From contig NZ_JBAYPG010000008.1 of assembly GCF_041677825.1 (NCBI RefSeq), positions 35,376 to 99,375 on the forward strand: 64,000 nt of DNA, read 5' to 3'. Of this stretch, positions 33,117 through 41,859 are shown piece after piece. Each line of letters begins with the position of its first letter. Within the stretch, counting starts at the first letter, position 1. The notes below the pieces were generated by a model. The model was given only the letters and a program-made list of their open reading frames with translations. It was not told the DNA's origin and searched no databases. This DNA is from Castellaniella sp041677825 (GTDB taxonomy: Bacteria; Pseudomonadota; Gammaproteobacteria; Burkholderiales; Burkholderiaceae_B). Position numbers and translations under genes: made by a program.

Positions 33117-34175
33117 ATGACCACATTGACACGCCGTGTGCATTTCACGGGACCCATACAGATTGTGCCGGGCCTTCTGCTGACCCTGAGCATTGCCCTG
33201 GTGGCGATCGTCCTGGCGCAGCGCCCGCTTTTCTCCAGTATTGGGCTTTCCGCACTGACCCTGGCGATTGTGGGCGGCATGCTGCTGGGCAACACGCTAT
33301 ACCCTCGACTGACCTGCCAGTGTGGGGCCGGCGTGGGGTTTTCGAAAGCCAGGCTCTTGCGCCTGGGCATTGTTCTGTACGGCTTCAAGCTGACCTTTCA
33401 GGATATTTACGCTGTGGGCCTGGATGGGTTGCTGATCGACGTTCTGGTGATTGCGTCTACATTCACCCTGGCCTGGTGGGTGGGGCACAGGAAGATGGGG
33501 CTCGATGAGCAGAGCACGATGCTGATCGGCATCGGCAGCTCGATCTGCGGCGCGGCGGCAGTCCTTGCTGCGGAGCCCGTGGTGCGGGCACGTGCCGACC
33601 AGGTGGCCGTGGCCGTGGCCACGGTGGTGGTGTTCGGTACCCTGGGCATGTTTCTTTACCCCGTCCTCTACGCGCTCGTGCAGCCCTGGGGTCTGAGTGA
33701 ATCGGCCTACGGCATCTGGACGGGTTCCACTGTGCACGAGGTGGCGCAAGTGGTGGCCGCTGGCCGCGCGGTCGGCGAGCTGGCCGCCACGAATGCCGTC
33801 ATCATCAAGATGCTGCGGGTCATGCTGCTCGCACCCTTCCTGATTGCCCTGGCCGCCTGGCTCGCCCATCGTCGGGGTGCCTCAGGTCATCCGGATGGCC
33901 ATGCGTCGCTGCATGCCATTCCCTGGTTTGCGGTGGCCTTCATTGCCGTTGCCGGGTTCAATTCCCTGCGCTGGTTGCCTGCACAGCTTGTGCAGAATCT
34001 GCTGGTGCTGGACAACCTGATCCTGACCATGGCCATGGCGGCCCTGGGGCTTACCACCCACATCTCGGCCATACGCCAGGCGGGTGCGCGCCCGCTGCTG
34101 CTGGCCGCCATGCTGTTCATCTGGCTGTTGCTGGGTGGCGCCCTGATCAACGGTCTGGTGACGGGGTTGCTGTAG
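33117..34175 (+). CDS. yeiH: YeiH-family putative sulfate exporter (UPF0324)
   Basis: A 352-residue integral membrane protein with about 10-11 predicted helices. UPF0324 signatures are IVGGMLLGNTLYPRL, CGAGVGFSKARLLRLGIVLY with GFKLTFQDI, GIGSSICGAAAVLAAEPVVR, VATVVVFGTLGMFLYPVLY, WTGSTVHEVAQVVAAGRAV and NAVIIKMLRVMLLAPFL. The family is annotated as a sulfate or sulfonate-linked exporter; the transport function is largely inferred in the literature. No clear ribosome site is visible, because a 7-bp repeat array ends 10 bases upstream of the ATG. The LysR gene upstream is the probable regulator. Confidence 0.9.
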   Translation: MTTLTRRVHFTGPIQIVPGLLLTLSIALVAIVLAQRPLFSSIGLSALTLAIVGGMLLGNTLYPRLTCQCGAGVGFSKARLLRLGIVLYGFKLTFQDIYAVGLDGLLIDVLVIASTFTLAWWVGHRKMGLDEQSTMLIGIGSSICGAAAVLAAEPVVRARADQVAVAVATVVVFGTLGMFLYPVLYALVQPWGLSESAYGIWTGSTVHEVAQVVAAGRAVGELAATNAVIIKMLRVMLLAPFLIALAAWLAHRRGASGHPDGHASLHAIPWFAVAFIAVAGFNSLRWLPAQLVQNLLVLDNLILTMAMAALGLTTHISAIRQAGARPLLLAAMLFIWLLLGGALINGLVTGLL

Positions 34176-34180
34176 CCTGA

Positions 34181-34240
34181 TCCAGGCCGATCCCGGTTGG
34201 TCCAGGTTGGCCCAGGTTGGTCCCGGTTCATCCAGGGGCC
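34181..34240. repeat. 10-bp tandem repeat array, about six copies
   Basis: Six 10-bp units directly follow the YeiH-like gene, with consensus TCCAGGTTGG. The three best are TCCCGGTTGG, TCCAGGTTGG and CCCAGGTTGG (34191-34220); units at both ends are degenerate. The array lies in the intergenic space before the convergent RhtB-type gene and is non-coding. Confidence 0.7.
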
Positions 34241-34296
34241 GCTTCGATGAGGCATGCCACCTCGCGTGCGTACTGGCGCGCGATGCCCCGGCCGGT

Positions 34297-34911
34297 TCAG
34301 CCGCACCAGGCGAGGCTGCCCACCCTGGCAGCCAGAGCCAGCAAGACGACCCCAATGACGCGCTCGAAGCCCTGCAGGTGGGCGCGCAGCCAGTGCAGCA
34401 TCCTGGGCGTGGAAAACAGGCTCGCCACAAGCGCGAACCACAGGAACGTCTCGGCCACCAGCAGCACGAACAGCAGGCTCAGCTGCCACCTGGTGAACCC
34501 CGGGCTGATCGCCTGCGAGAGAATGGAACCGAAATAAAGCATGGCCTTGGGGTTGAGCAGGTTCGTGAGGAATCCCGTGGTCCACGCCTGCCGACGGCCG
34601 GCCTGCAGGCTGGCTGCCTGGGGCAGCGTGCCCTGCGAGCGCAGGCTCTGGATGCCGAGCCACATCAGGTACAGGGCGCCGGCCACGGACAGGATGCGTG
34701 ACAGCCCAGGCAACGCCGCCAGGACCAGGCTCAGCCCCAGCAGTGTAACCAGCGTGTAGCCGGCGATGCTGGTGGCCACACCGGCGGCGGCCCACAACCC
34801 GGTCTGACGCCCACCCACGATGGACAGGCGTGTGATGACGGCGAAATCCGGCCCGGGCAGGATGACTGCCATGGCATGTACGGCCAGGATCAGGACCAGG
34901 GTATGTTGCAC
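34297..34911 (-). CDS. LysE/RhtB-family amino acid exporter
   Basis: A 204-residue membrane protein of the RhtB group. Recognisable parts are HAMAVILPGPDFAVITRLSI (the PGPDF signature), WAAAGVATSIAGYTLVTLLG, GALYLMWLGIQSLRSQG, TGFLTNLLNPKAMLYFGSIL with the conserved NPK, and the last helix VIGVVLLALAARVG. It is the second LysE-type gene within 3 kb but only distantly similar to the first, so it is not a recent duplicate. It lies just downstream of the iron ABC operon on the same strand, 24 bp after the ATPase gene, and may be co-transcribed with it. Confidence 0.9.
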   Translation of the reverse strand: MQHTLVLILAVHAMAVILPGPDFAVITRLSIVGGRQTGLWAAAGVATSIAGYTLVTLLGLSLVLAALPGLSRILSVAGALYLMWLGIQSLRSQGTLPQAASLQAGRRQAWTTGFLTNLLNPKAMLYFGSILSQAISPGFTRWQLSLLFVLLVAETFLWFALVASLFSTPRMLHWLRAHLQGFERVIGVVLLALAARVGSLAWCG

Positions 34912-34935
34912 GATGCAGGCCGGTATCGATTGATA

Positions 34936-35973
34936 TCAGTGGGTAGTACGGTCCGGGTAGACCATGCACGCGCCCAGCACACGGACATACCCGCTGGCGT
35001 GCAACGCAGGCGCCAGCAGCGAAGCCATGCGCAGGTCGAGACACAAGGCATCCAGCGTCAGGCTGACCAGCGTATGATCCCCCCGGAATGAACGGCGGTC
35101 GACCTGGGCGGGGGTGCCTGGCGGTGCGTCGTGCCATTGCAGCTGCTCGGGGCGCACCATGATCATGGCATCGCCGCGCACCCCGGGTTGCCCCGGATGC
35201 AGCGGCAGCGTGCCCAGGGCGCACTGGGCGGCGTGTTCGGTCACATCGCCCGAGAGAAACAGGGCGCTGCCCGTCAGCCGGGCCACGGCCGGGCTGGCTG
35301 GCTGCCAGTAGACTTCCTCGGGGTGCGCGCGCTGCATGATACGCCCGTCCTGCATGACGGCCAACTGGTCCGACACCGCGAACGCCTCGCCGGGGTCGTG
35401 CGTGACCAGAACCGTCGTGGTGCCGGTCTGGCGCAGGACCTGGATCACGTCTTCGCACATGTTGCGGCGCAGATCCAGATCAAGCGCATTGAAGGGTTCA
35501 TCCAGCAGCACCAGGTCCGGCCCGGGTGCCAGTGCACGCGCCAGGGCCACCCGTTGCTGCTGGCCCCCCGAGAGTTCGTGGGGGTAACGCTTGCCCAGGC
35601 CTTCAAGCCCGGTCAGCGCGAGAACCTCTTCGATACGACGTGCCGGATCATCCTGGCGTGTCAGGCCGAAGCGCACATTGCCCTCCACGGTCAGGTGGGG
35701 AAACAGCGTGCCCTCTTGCGGGACGTAGCCGATACCGCGGCGTTCGGGCGGCACGAACACCCGCTCGGAGGCCATGACCTGTTGATCGAATGCGATGCGC
35801 CCCCGATCGAGGGGCTCGAAGCCCGCGATCAGGCGCAGCAGGGTTGTCTTGCCGCAGCCCGAGGGGCCCAGAAGAGCCAGCACCGAGCCCTGCGGGATGT
35901 CGAGCTCGATGCCCCGCAAGACCGGAGTCTGGCCGTATTGCTTGTGCAGTCCGGTGATCGTGATATGGCTCAT
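34936..35973 (-). CDS. fbpC: Iron(III) ABC transporter ATP-binding protein (FbpC type)
   Basis: A 345-residue ATPase. The ATG at 35973 overlaps the permease stop by 4 bp; the longer in-frame ORF upstream is the antisense-free shadow of the permease gene and is rejected. Walker A GPSGCGKTTLL is near residue 37, the Q-loop is YVPQEGTLFPHL, the signature LSGGQQQRVALARA, Walker B LVLLDEPFNAL and the H-loop VLVTHDPGEAF. The C-terminal ~110 residues are a TOBE-like regulatory domain (MIMVRPEQLQWHDAPPG). It belongs to the iron/thiamine/spermidine importer class and completes the fbpABC operon. Confidence 0.93.
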   Translation of the reverse strand: MSHITITGLHKQYGQTPVLRGIELDIPQGSVLALLGPSGCGKTTLLRLIAGFEPLDRGRIAFDQQVMASERVFVPPERRGIGYVPQEGTLFPHLTVEGNVRFGLTRQDDPARRIEEVLALTGLEGLGKRYPHELSGGQQQRVALARALAPGPDLVLLDEPFNALDLDLRRNMCEDVIQVLRQTGTTTVLVTHDPGEAFAVSDQLAVMQDGRIMQRAHPEEVYWQPASPAVARLTGSALFLSGDVTEHAAQCALGTLPLHPGQPGVRGDAMIMVRPEQLQWHDAPPGTPAQVDRRSFRGDHTLVSLTLDALCLDLRMASLLAPALHASGYVRVLGACMVYPDRTTH

Positions 35974-37520
35974 GGGGCCTGATACAGCATGCGACGGGTA
36001 AAGATCCAGACGGGCACGATGGAGACCAGTACCAGCAGGGCGGCAAAAGGTGCCGCTGCGGCGTATTCGGCATCGACCGTATGCATCCAGACTTCCGTGG
36101 CCAGTGTAACAGTGCCGGTGGGGGCCAGCATCAGCGTGGCAGTGAGCTCGCGCACGATCTCGAGCATCATCAGGGCCAGCGCGGCTCCGATACCGGGCGC
36201 GATGTTGGGCAGGATCACGGTGAAGAACACCGTGATGGGCCGGCGCCCGAGGCTGCGTGCAATGGGCTCGAGCTGTGGCGATACCAGTTCGACCGACGCG
36301 CGCAATGAGGATTGCGCCAGTGGCAGATACAGAATGGCATAGGCCGCCAGCAGGACGGCCACACCTTGGTACAGCGCGGGTGCCACGCGGATCGACAGGT
36401 AGACCAGCGCCAATGCGACCACCACCCCGGGCAGCCCGTGGACGATGTACGGCAGGCGTTCGGCAAACTGGGCCAGGGGTCCGCGATGTCGTACCGAAAG
36501 CAGAACCAGCGGAATGGCGAGCGCGCTGGTGAGCAACGCGCCGGATGTGGCCAGCGACAGGGTGCCCCGGACGGCAGGCCAGAGCTGCGTCATGCCGCTG
36601 CCGGCCGAACTGCCGTGCGTCAGCCACCAGGCCAGCGTGAGCAGTGGCACACCCAGGGACAGGAAGCCCAGCATGCCAAAGGCGCCGAGTACCGGCCAGG
36701 TGGCGCGCCGCAGGGGCAGCGGCTGGGCAAGCCGGGCGCTGCCCCGACCGCTGCGTGATATGCGCCGACGGCCTCGCAGGCGCATTTCCGCCCAGGCGGC
36801 CGGAATGCAGAGCAGCATCAGCACCACGGATTGCAGGGCGGCCGAGGCGCTGTCGAATTGCAGCTCGTAGGATTCGAAGATGGCCGTGGTGAATGTCTGT
36901 ACCCGCAACAGGGCCAGCGCCCCGAATTCGGCGAACATATGGGTGAGTACGAGTAGCGACCCACCCCCCAGGGCGGGCAGCAGCTGGGGCAGCAGGGCAT
37001 GCGTGAAACTGCGCCACGGGCCATGTCCGAGTGAGCGTGCCACATCTTCACAGCCTGGGTCCGTGCTGCGCAAGGCCGCAGCCACGGGCAGGTACACCAG
37101 CGGATAGCTGGACAGCGCCAGGATGAAAATGGCCCCGGCCAGGTTCTGGAAGGCCACGTCGATCGACGCCCAGGCATAGCTGGACACGAAGGCGGGTACC
37201 GCCAGTGGCAGGCCCGCCAGTACTCGCCAGGCGCGACGTCCGGGCAGATCGGTGCGCTCGACACACCAGGCTACAGACAGGCCGATCAGGGCCGACAGGA
37301 TCATCACCCCCATGGCCAGGGTGATGGTGTTGATCAGGAGTTCCGCCGTGCGGCTGCGGAACAGTTCGGCCACCGAGCCGGCCAGACCGGTTTGCAGTGT
37401 GCGCACCGCCACATAGATCAGCGGCAGGGCCACCAGCCCCATGGGCAACAGGGCAGCTGCCGCCAGCCAGTTGGGGCGGATGCGCCTGATCCGGCGCTGG
37501 CCCAGGCTCAGACTGGTCAC
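35970..37520 (-). CDS. fbpB: Iron(III) ABC transporter permease, two-domain FbpB type
   Basis: A 516-residue membrane protein with about 12 predicted helices, built from two binding-protein-dependent permease units, the usual FbpB/SfuB design. The first unit contains RSLGHGPWRSFTHALLPQL and the second SLGRRPITVFFTVILPNIAP, the EAA-type loops that contact the ATPase. It overlaps fbpA by 4 bp upstream and fbpC by 4 bp downstream, so the three genes are tightly coupled. It imports ferric iron delivered by the periplasmic receptor. Confidence 0.93.
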   Translation of the reverse strand: MTSLSLGQRRIRRIRPNWLAAAALLPMGLVALPLIYVAVRTLQTGLAGSVAELFRSRTAELLINTITLAMGVMILSALIGLSVAWCVERTDLPGRRAWRVLAGLPLAVPAFVSSYAWASIDVAFQNLAGAIFILALSSYPLVYLPVAAALRSTDPGCEDVARSLGHGPWRSFTHALLPQLLPALGGGSLLVLTHMFAEFGALALLRVQTFTTAIFESYELQFDSASAALQSVVLMLLCIPAAWAEMRLRGRRRISRSGRGSARLAQPLPLRRATWPVLGAFGMLGFLSLGVPLLTLAWWLTHGSSAGSGMTQLWPAVRGTLSLATSGALLTSALAIPLVLLSVRHRGPLAQFAERLPYIVHGLPGVVVALALVYLSIRVAPALYQGVAVLLAAYAILYLPLAQSSLRASVELVSPQLEPIARSLGRRPITVFFTVILPNIAPGIGAALALMMLEIVRELTATLMLAPTGTVTLATEVWMHTVDAEYAAAAPFAALLVLVSIVPVWIFTRRMLYQAP

Positions 37521-38548
37521 GCCAGGCCAGCCTCGCGCCGCAGCACCAGGGCATCAGCGGCATCGCCCAGTTCAGCCGGGCTGATGGCCGGCGGGTTGAG
37601 CGTGTCGAAGGGCTTGAGATCGAACGGCGACTGAATCCCGGGGCGCAGCGGGTATTCTGCGACGGTATCGACCATGGCCTGCTGGCCTGCCGGGCTGACC
37701 ATGAAGGCCACGAGTTGCTGCGCAGCCTGCGGGTTGGCTGCCGTCTTGAGCACTCCGGTGGCCGATACCGTGATCAGCCCCCCTGGATCGCCCGGGCCGG
37801 CATAGTGTATGGCCGACTGCATGTTCTCGGCCCCGACCTCTTTGGCGACGATGAACCAGTAATAGTTGTTCACCAGCGCGGTGGGGATTTCGCCGCGCTC
37901 GACGGCACGCATGGCGGCCATGTTGCCGTTGTAGATGCGCCCGTATTTCTTCAGGCCCTTGAGCCAGCCCAGCGCTGCGTCGCGCCCGTTGAGCAGCTTG
38001 ATGGCAATGATCTGCTGCTGGAACGCACCGCTGGTAGGCACGAAGCCGACCTTGTCCTTCCAGGCCTCGGTGGCCATGTCGAGAATCGACGCTGGCAACT
38101 CGGCTGCCTGCACCAGATTGCGGTTGTATACGGTCACCCGGCTGCGGGCCGTGACGCCGGTCCAGGTGCCATCGCGGGATCCGTAGCCCGGAATGATCTG
38201 ATCGAGCGTGTCCTGCGGCAGGGGCGCCAGCAGATGGTGATCATCCAGCGCCGCGACCGGTGGGCTCTCTTCGGCAAAGAACAGATCTGCGGGTGAGCGG
38301 CTGCCTTCCTCGATGATCTGGTTGGCCAGTTGAGTGCTGCTGCCCTTGCGGATCTGTACTTCGATGCCGGTGGCCTGCTGGAAGGCATCGACCAGCGCCT
38401 GCGTGGTACGGCTGTGCTGGCCGTTGTACAGGACCAGCGTTCTGGTATCGGCCGCCCGGGCACTGCGCAACCATGGGGCGGCTATCAGGGCCCCGCTGCC
38501 GAGCACCAGGCTGTTGCGCAGAAAATGACGTCGGGTGAGGTGGGTCAT
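37517..38548 (-). CDS. fbpA: Iron(III) ABC transporter periplasmic binding protein (FbpA type)
   Basis: A 343-residue ferric-ion receptor. It starts with a probable twin-arginine signal (MTHLTRRHFLRNSLVLGSGA) ending near SARA-ADTRT. The mature part follows the FbpA pattern: LVLYNGQHSRTTQALVDAFQ, GSSTQLANQIIEEGSRSPAD, and VNNYYWFIVAKEVG, whose adjacent tyrosines are the usual iron ligands. It is first in the operon, with a Fur-like box about 45 bp upstream. A Tat rather than Sec signal suggests folding before export; this is seen in some homologues. Confidence 0.92.
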   Translation of the reverse strand: MTHLTRRHFLRNSLVLGSGALIAAPWLRSARAADTRTLVLYNGQHSRTTQALVDAFQQATGIEVQIRKGSSTQLANQIIEEGSRSPADLFFAEESPPVAALDDHHLLAPLPQDTLDQIIPGYGSRDGTWTGVTARSRVTVYNRNLVQAAELPASILDMATEAWKDKVGFVPTSGAFQQQIIAIKLLNGRDAALGWLKGLKKYGRIYNGNMAAMRAVERGEIPTALVNNYYWFIVAKEVGAENMQSAIHYAGPGDPGGLITVSATGVLKTAANPQAAQQLVAFMVSPAGQQAMVDTVAEYPLRPGIQSPFDLKPFDTLNPPAISPAELGDAADALVLRREAGLA

Positions 38549-38586
38549 GGTGGTGTCTCACGATAAATGTCAACCTGCATTGTATG

Positions 38587-38605
38587 TCAAACAAGAATCA
38601 TTATC
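38587..38605 (-). promoter_or_regulatory. Fur-box-like site upstream of fbpA
   Basis: The 19 bases ending in AATCATTATC match the classical Fur consensus at 12 of 19 positions by my count, with the downstream half perfect over ten bases. The site lies between the fbpA start (38548) and the divergent htpG gene, where a promoter for the iron operon is expected. Iron repression of fbpABC is inferred. Confidence 0.6.
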
Positions 38606-38682
38606 TTTGCGATTCAGCAAAGTTTTTTGTGTATTCTTGTGTATGGGACGTGTCGATGCTCACTGTTCGTGCATGGGCCTGA

Positions 38683-38710
38683 CTTGATATTTGCATCCCC
38701 GCCCCCAGCT
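38683..38710 (+). promoter_or_regulatory. Possible sigma-32 heat-shock promoter of htpG
   Basis: CTTGATA (38683-38689) and CCCCAGCT (38703-38710), separated by 13 bases, resemble the heat-shock consensus CTTGAAA / CCCCATNT. They lie about 85 bp before the htpG start. The match in the -10 half is imperfect. Heat-shock control of htpG is well established in other proteobacteria. Confidence 0.45.
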
Positions 38711-38796
38711 AGCCAGACAGTGGCTGTGTACCCTCCGCATACCCTGGTGGCACAGCCGATTCGTTCAATCCTGACACATATCATGCATAGATCACT

Positions 38797-40698
38797 ATGA
38801 GCCAGACAGACACACAAGCAGCCGATACCCTGGGGTTTCAGGCAGAAGTCAAGCAGTTGCTGCAGTTGATGATCCATTCGCTGTACAGCAACAAGGAAAT
38901 CTTTCTGCGTGAGCTGATCTCCAACGCATCCGACGCCTGCGACAAGCTGCGCTTCGAGGCGATGGACAAGCCCGAATGGATGGAAGGCGGAGAAGAGCTG
39001 CGCATCCGGGTCGAGTACGACAAGGATGCCCGTACGCTCACGGTGGATGACAACGGCATCGGGCTGTCGCGCGAAGAGGCGATTGCCAATCTGGGTACCA
39101 TCGCCCGTTCCGGCACACGCGAATTCTTCAGCCGCCTGACGGGCGACGAACAAAAGGATGCCCAGCTGATCGGTCAGTTCGGGGTCGGTTTCTATTCGTC
39201 ATTCATCGTGGCCGAGAAGGTGTCGGTGCACAGCCGGCGCGCAGGCCTGCCTGCAGCCGAGGGGGTGCTCTGGGAGTCCGACGGCCAGGGCGAGTTCACC
39301 ATTGCCGCAGTCGACAAGCCCGAACGGGGTACGCGCGTGACGCTGACCCTGCGCGCCGATGAAGATGAGTTCCTGTCCGGCTGGAAATTGCGTGACATCC
39401 TGCGGCGCTATTCGGATCACATCTCCTTGCCCATTCAGATGCACAAGGAAGAATGGGATGCCGAGAAGTCCGAGCAGGTGGTCAGGGATGAATGGGAAAC
39501 CGTCAACCAGGCCAGTGCCCTGTGGACGCGCAACAAGGCCGACATCACTGACGAACAGTACAAAGAATTCTACAAGCACGTCAGCCATGACTTCGAGGAC
39601 CCGCTGGCCTGGACGCACAACCGGGTCGAGGGGCGCAGTGAATACACCCAGCTGCTCTACGTGCCCAGGCGGGCGCCATTCGATCTCTGGGATCGTGATG
39701 CGCGCCATGGGGTGAAGCTCTACGTGCGCCGGGTCTTCATCATGGACGACGCCGAGCAGCTGCTGCCCGCCTATCTGCGTTTCGTGCGCGGGGTGGTCGA
39801 CTCGTCCGATCTGCCGCTCAATGTCTCGCGCGAGATCCTGCAGGAAAGCCGTGATGTGCGTGCGATTCGCGACGGCTCGGCCAAGCGCATCCTGGGCCTG
39901 CTCGACGAAATGGCCCAGGACAGGCCCGAGGACTACGCCGAATTCTGGGGTCAGTTCGGTCAGGTCCTGAAAGAAGGCGTGGGCGAGGATACGGCCAACC
40001 GCGAACGGATCGCAGCCTTGCTGCGCTTTGCGTCCACCCAGTCCGACAGCCCCATCCAGAACGTCTCGCTGGCCGACTATGTGGGGCGCATGAAAGAAGG
40101 GCAGACCAAAATCTACTATCTCAGCGCCGATTCCCATGCCGCAGCGGCCCACAGCCCGCACCTGGAAGTCTTCCAGCGCAAGGGGATCGAAGTGCTGCTC
40201 CTGTCCGATCGGGTAGACGAGTGGATGCTTTCCTATCTGCGCGAGTTCGACGGCAAGTCGCTGGCCTCGGTGGCCAAGGGTGACCTGGCCCTCGATGCCT
40301 TCGAAGACGAGGCCGAGAAGAAACAGCAGGCCGAAGCGGCCGAGGCCTTCAAGCCGACGCTCGAGCGCCTCAAGGGCGCCCTGGGCGAGCGCGTCAAGGA
40401 TGTCCGCGCGACGGCTCGCCTGGTGGATTCACCGGCCTGTGTGGTCGTCGACGAAAACGAGCTCAGCCCGCATCTGCTGCGCATGCTGAAGGCTGCAGGC
40501 CAGGAAGCCCCGGAGCTGAGTCCCATCCTCGAGGTCAACCCGCAGCACGCACTGGTCAAGCGCCTTGAGGCGCAGGACGATGCGTCATTTGCCGAATGGG
40601 CCGCCTTGCTGCTCGATCAGGCGCTGCTGGCCGAAGGGGCGGCGCTGAAGGATCCGGCCGGGTTCGTCAAGCGCATGAATGCGTTGTTGCTGGGGTAG
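38797..40698 (+). CDS. htpG: Molecular chaperone HtpG (bacterial Hsp90)
   Basis: A 633-residue Hsp90 chaperone. The N-terminal GHKL ATPase domain (about 1-220) carries FLRELISNASDACDKLRF, the ATP-lid region VDDNGIGLSREEAIANLG, TIARSGTREFF and IGQFGVGFYSSFIVAEKV. The middle domain includes LPLNVSREILQES and its catalytic arginine region. The C-terminal dimerisation domain includes SPACVVVDENELSPHLLRML. The length fits the family. A perfect bidirectional hairpin follows 14 bp after the stop. It is divergent from the iron operon. Confidence 0.97.
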   Translation: MSQTDTQAADTLGFQAEVKQLLQLMIHSLYSNKEIFLRELISNASDACDKLRFEAMDKPEWMEGGEELRIRVEYDKDARTLTVDDNGIGLSREEAIANLGTIARSGTREFFSRLTGDEQKDAQLIGQFGVGFYSSFIVAEKVSVHSRRAGLPAAEGVLWESDGQGEFTIAAVDKPERGTRVTLTLRADEDEFLSGWKLRDILRRYSDHISLPIQMHKEEWDAEKSEQVVRDEWETVNQASALWTRNKADITDEQYKEFYKHVSHDFEDPLAWTHNRVEGRSEYTQLLYVPRRAPFDLWDRDARHGVKLYVRRVFIMDDAEQLLPAYLRFVRGVVDSSDLPLNVSREILQESRDVRAIRDGSAKRILGLLDEMAQDRPEDYAEFWGQFGQVLKEGVGEDTANRERIAALLRFASTQSDSPIQNVSLADYVGRMKEGQTKIYYLSADSHAAAAHSPHLEVFQRKGIEVLLLSDRVDEWMLSYLREFDGKSLASVAKGDLALDAFEDEAEKKQQAEAAEAFKPTLERLKGALGERVKDVRATARLVDSPACVVVDENELSPHLLRMLKAAGQEAPELSPILEVNPQHALVKRLEAQDDASFAEWAALLLDQALLAEGAALKDPAGFVKRMNALLLG

Positions 40699-40711
40699 GT
40701 GACGCTGTCGT

Positions 40712-40740
40712 GACATCACACCGCGTGGCGGTGTGATGTC
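40712..40740. terminator. Perfect hairpin between convergent htpG and the PRISE reductase gene
   Basis: A 13-bp perfect stem GACATCACACCGC / GCGGTGTGATGTC closes a GTG loop and lies within the 44-bp gap between two convergent stop codons. Such a symmetric stem can serve both strands as a terminator. There is no strong T-run on either side, so Rho may contribute. Confidence 0.7.
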
Positions 40741-40742
40741 CA

Positions 40743-41798
40743 TCAAGGGATGATGCGTGCCGCCCGGAATTGCTCGATGTACCCCCGGAACATATCCTCG
40801 GTGTCGATCATTTCAGTGAATCCGAATCGATTCGCCTTCACTGTGTTGATGGCGCTGTCCCAGTTGCGCCTGAAGACGATGTTTGCATAAGGCCAGGGTG
40901 CAATTTCCATCAATTTTGTTTCACGCAAGCCATGGCGCCGTACCATGTCGTCCCACAGCGTCGAGTGTGATTCCATGAAGGCGACCAGATCCATGGGCCT
41001 TACTTCGCCCATGGGCATTTCGAACATCGACGCGATCCGGGGCCACATGTGCTCCCAGCGGAAATGATCGCCATTGGCGACGTTGTACGCCTGATTTGCT
41101 GCCCTTGGGTCGGTGGATGCCCAGATCATCAGGCGATTCAGAATACGGACATCCGTGGCGAACGTCAGGCGCCCAAAGGTTCCGTCATCACCGGGATAGT
41201 GCAGAGGTTCGCCCAATTCCTTCATGATGGATGCGTACACTGCAATCACGTTGGTCAGGTTGATACGGCCACGATAGGCGTAGCCGCATACTGCACCGGG
41301 GCGTGATGTCGACCATGTCCAGTTCTGGCCGGAACGACATTTCAGGGTATGGGCGTGTTGATCCGTATAGAAATAAGGAGGGTCTCCATCAGGATCATCT
41401 TCCCGGCATGGGGTCTTGTAGGGGCCGAGATCATAGCCGTACTGCTTGATCCCTTCGAGAACGTGTACATGCTGAAGCCCCGGGATGCGAGGCAGGGCCG
41501 CATCCATGAAATTCTCGAACATGGTTGTATTCAGTGTGTTTTCTTCGGTACGGGTCTTTCCATTGATCAGCGCCGTCCAGAAAATGTGGGTGACCGAACT
41601 CAGATCGCCCAGGAGGCGGTTGCATTGGCCCTTGTCGAGCAGATCAACCGCTCGGTGGTCTATGGGTACGTCGAGCCGAGGATTGCTGCGCGAGATGCCT
41701 ATGATGTGTTTCCAGTGATGATCACGATGCAGCATTTCTGCGAGATTGGATCCGCAGGTGCCACCAACTCCTGCGATAAGGGCGACATTGTCTGACAT
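40743..41798 (-). CDS. PRISE-type SDR (progesterone 5-beta-reductase / iridoid synthase-like enone reductase)
   Basis: A 351-residue extended SDR. The start at 41798 follows an AGGAGG-like site, and the Rossmann motif ALIAGVGGTCGSNLAEML follows at once. The segment HVHVLEGIKQYGYDLGPYKT contains the Lys, and PPYFYTDQHAHTLK the Tyr, that in the plant and bacterial PRISE family replace the normal Tyr-x3-Lys pair. Known members reduce the C=C bond of enones using NADPH. Further family features are TWSTSRPGAVCGYAY and LTFATDVRILNRLMIWAS. It ends a Liv-transporter operon, suggesting that the imported compound, or a derivative of it, is an enone. Confidence 0.82.
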   Translation of the reverse strand: MSDNVALIAGVGGTCGSNLAEMLHRDHHWKHIIGISRSNPRLDVPIDHRAVDLLDKGQCNRLLGDLSSVTHIFWTALINGKTRTEENTLNTTMFENFMDAALPRIPGLQHVHVLEGIKQYGYDLGPYKTPCREDDPDGDPPYFYTDQHAHTLKCRSGQNWTWSTSRPGAVCGYAYRGRINLTNVIAVYASIMKELGEPLHYPGDDGTFGRLTFATDVRILNRLMIWASTDPRAANQAYNVANGDHFRWEHMWPRIASMFEMPMGEVRPMDLVAFMESHSTLWDDMVRRHGLRETKLMEIAPWPYANIVFRRNWDSAINTVKANRFGFTEMIDTEDMFRGYIEQFRAARIIP

Positions 41799-41859
41799 GT
41801 GGGAATCCTCCTGCTGCTTGTCAATGTGGATGTGTGAACGGTTGCGGTCTGATCCGGGG

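Noticed and set aside
35974..37017. N-terminal extension of the iron ATPase gene
   Set aside because: It lies over the permease gene in another frame; the normal ATPase start at 35973 overlaps the permease stop by 4 bp.
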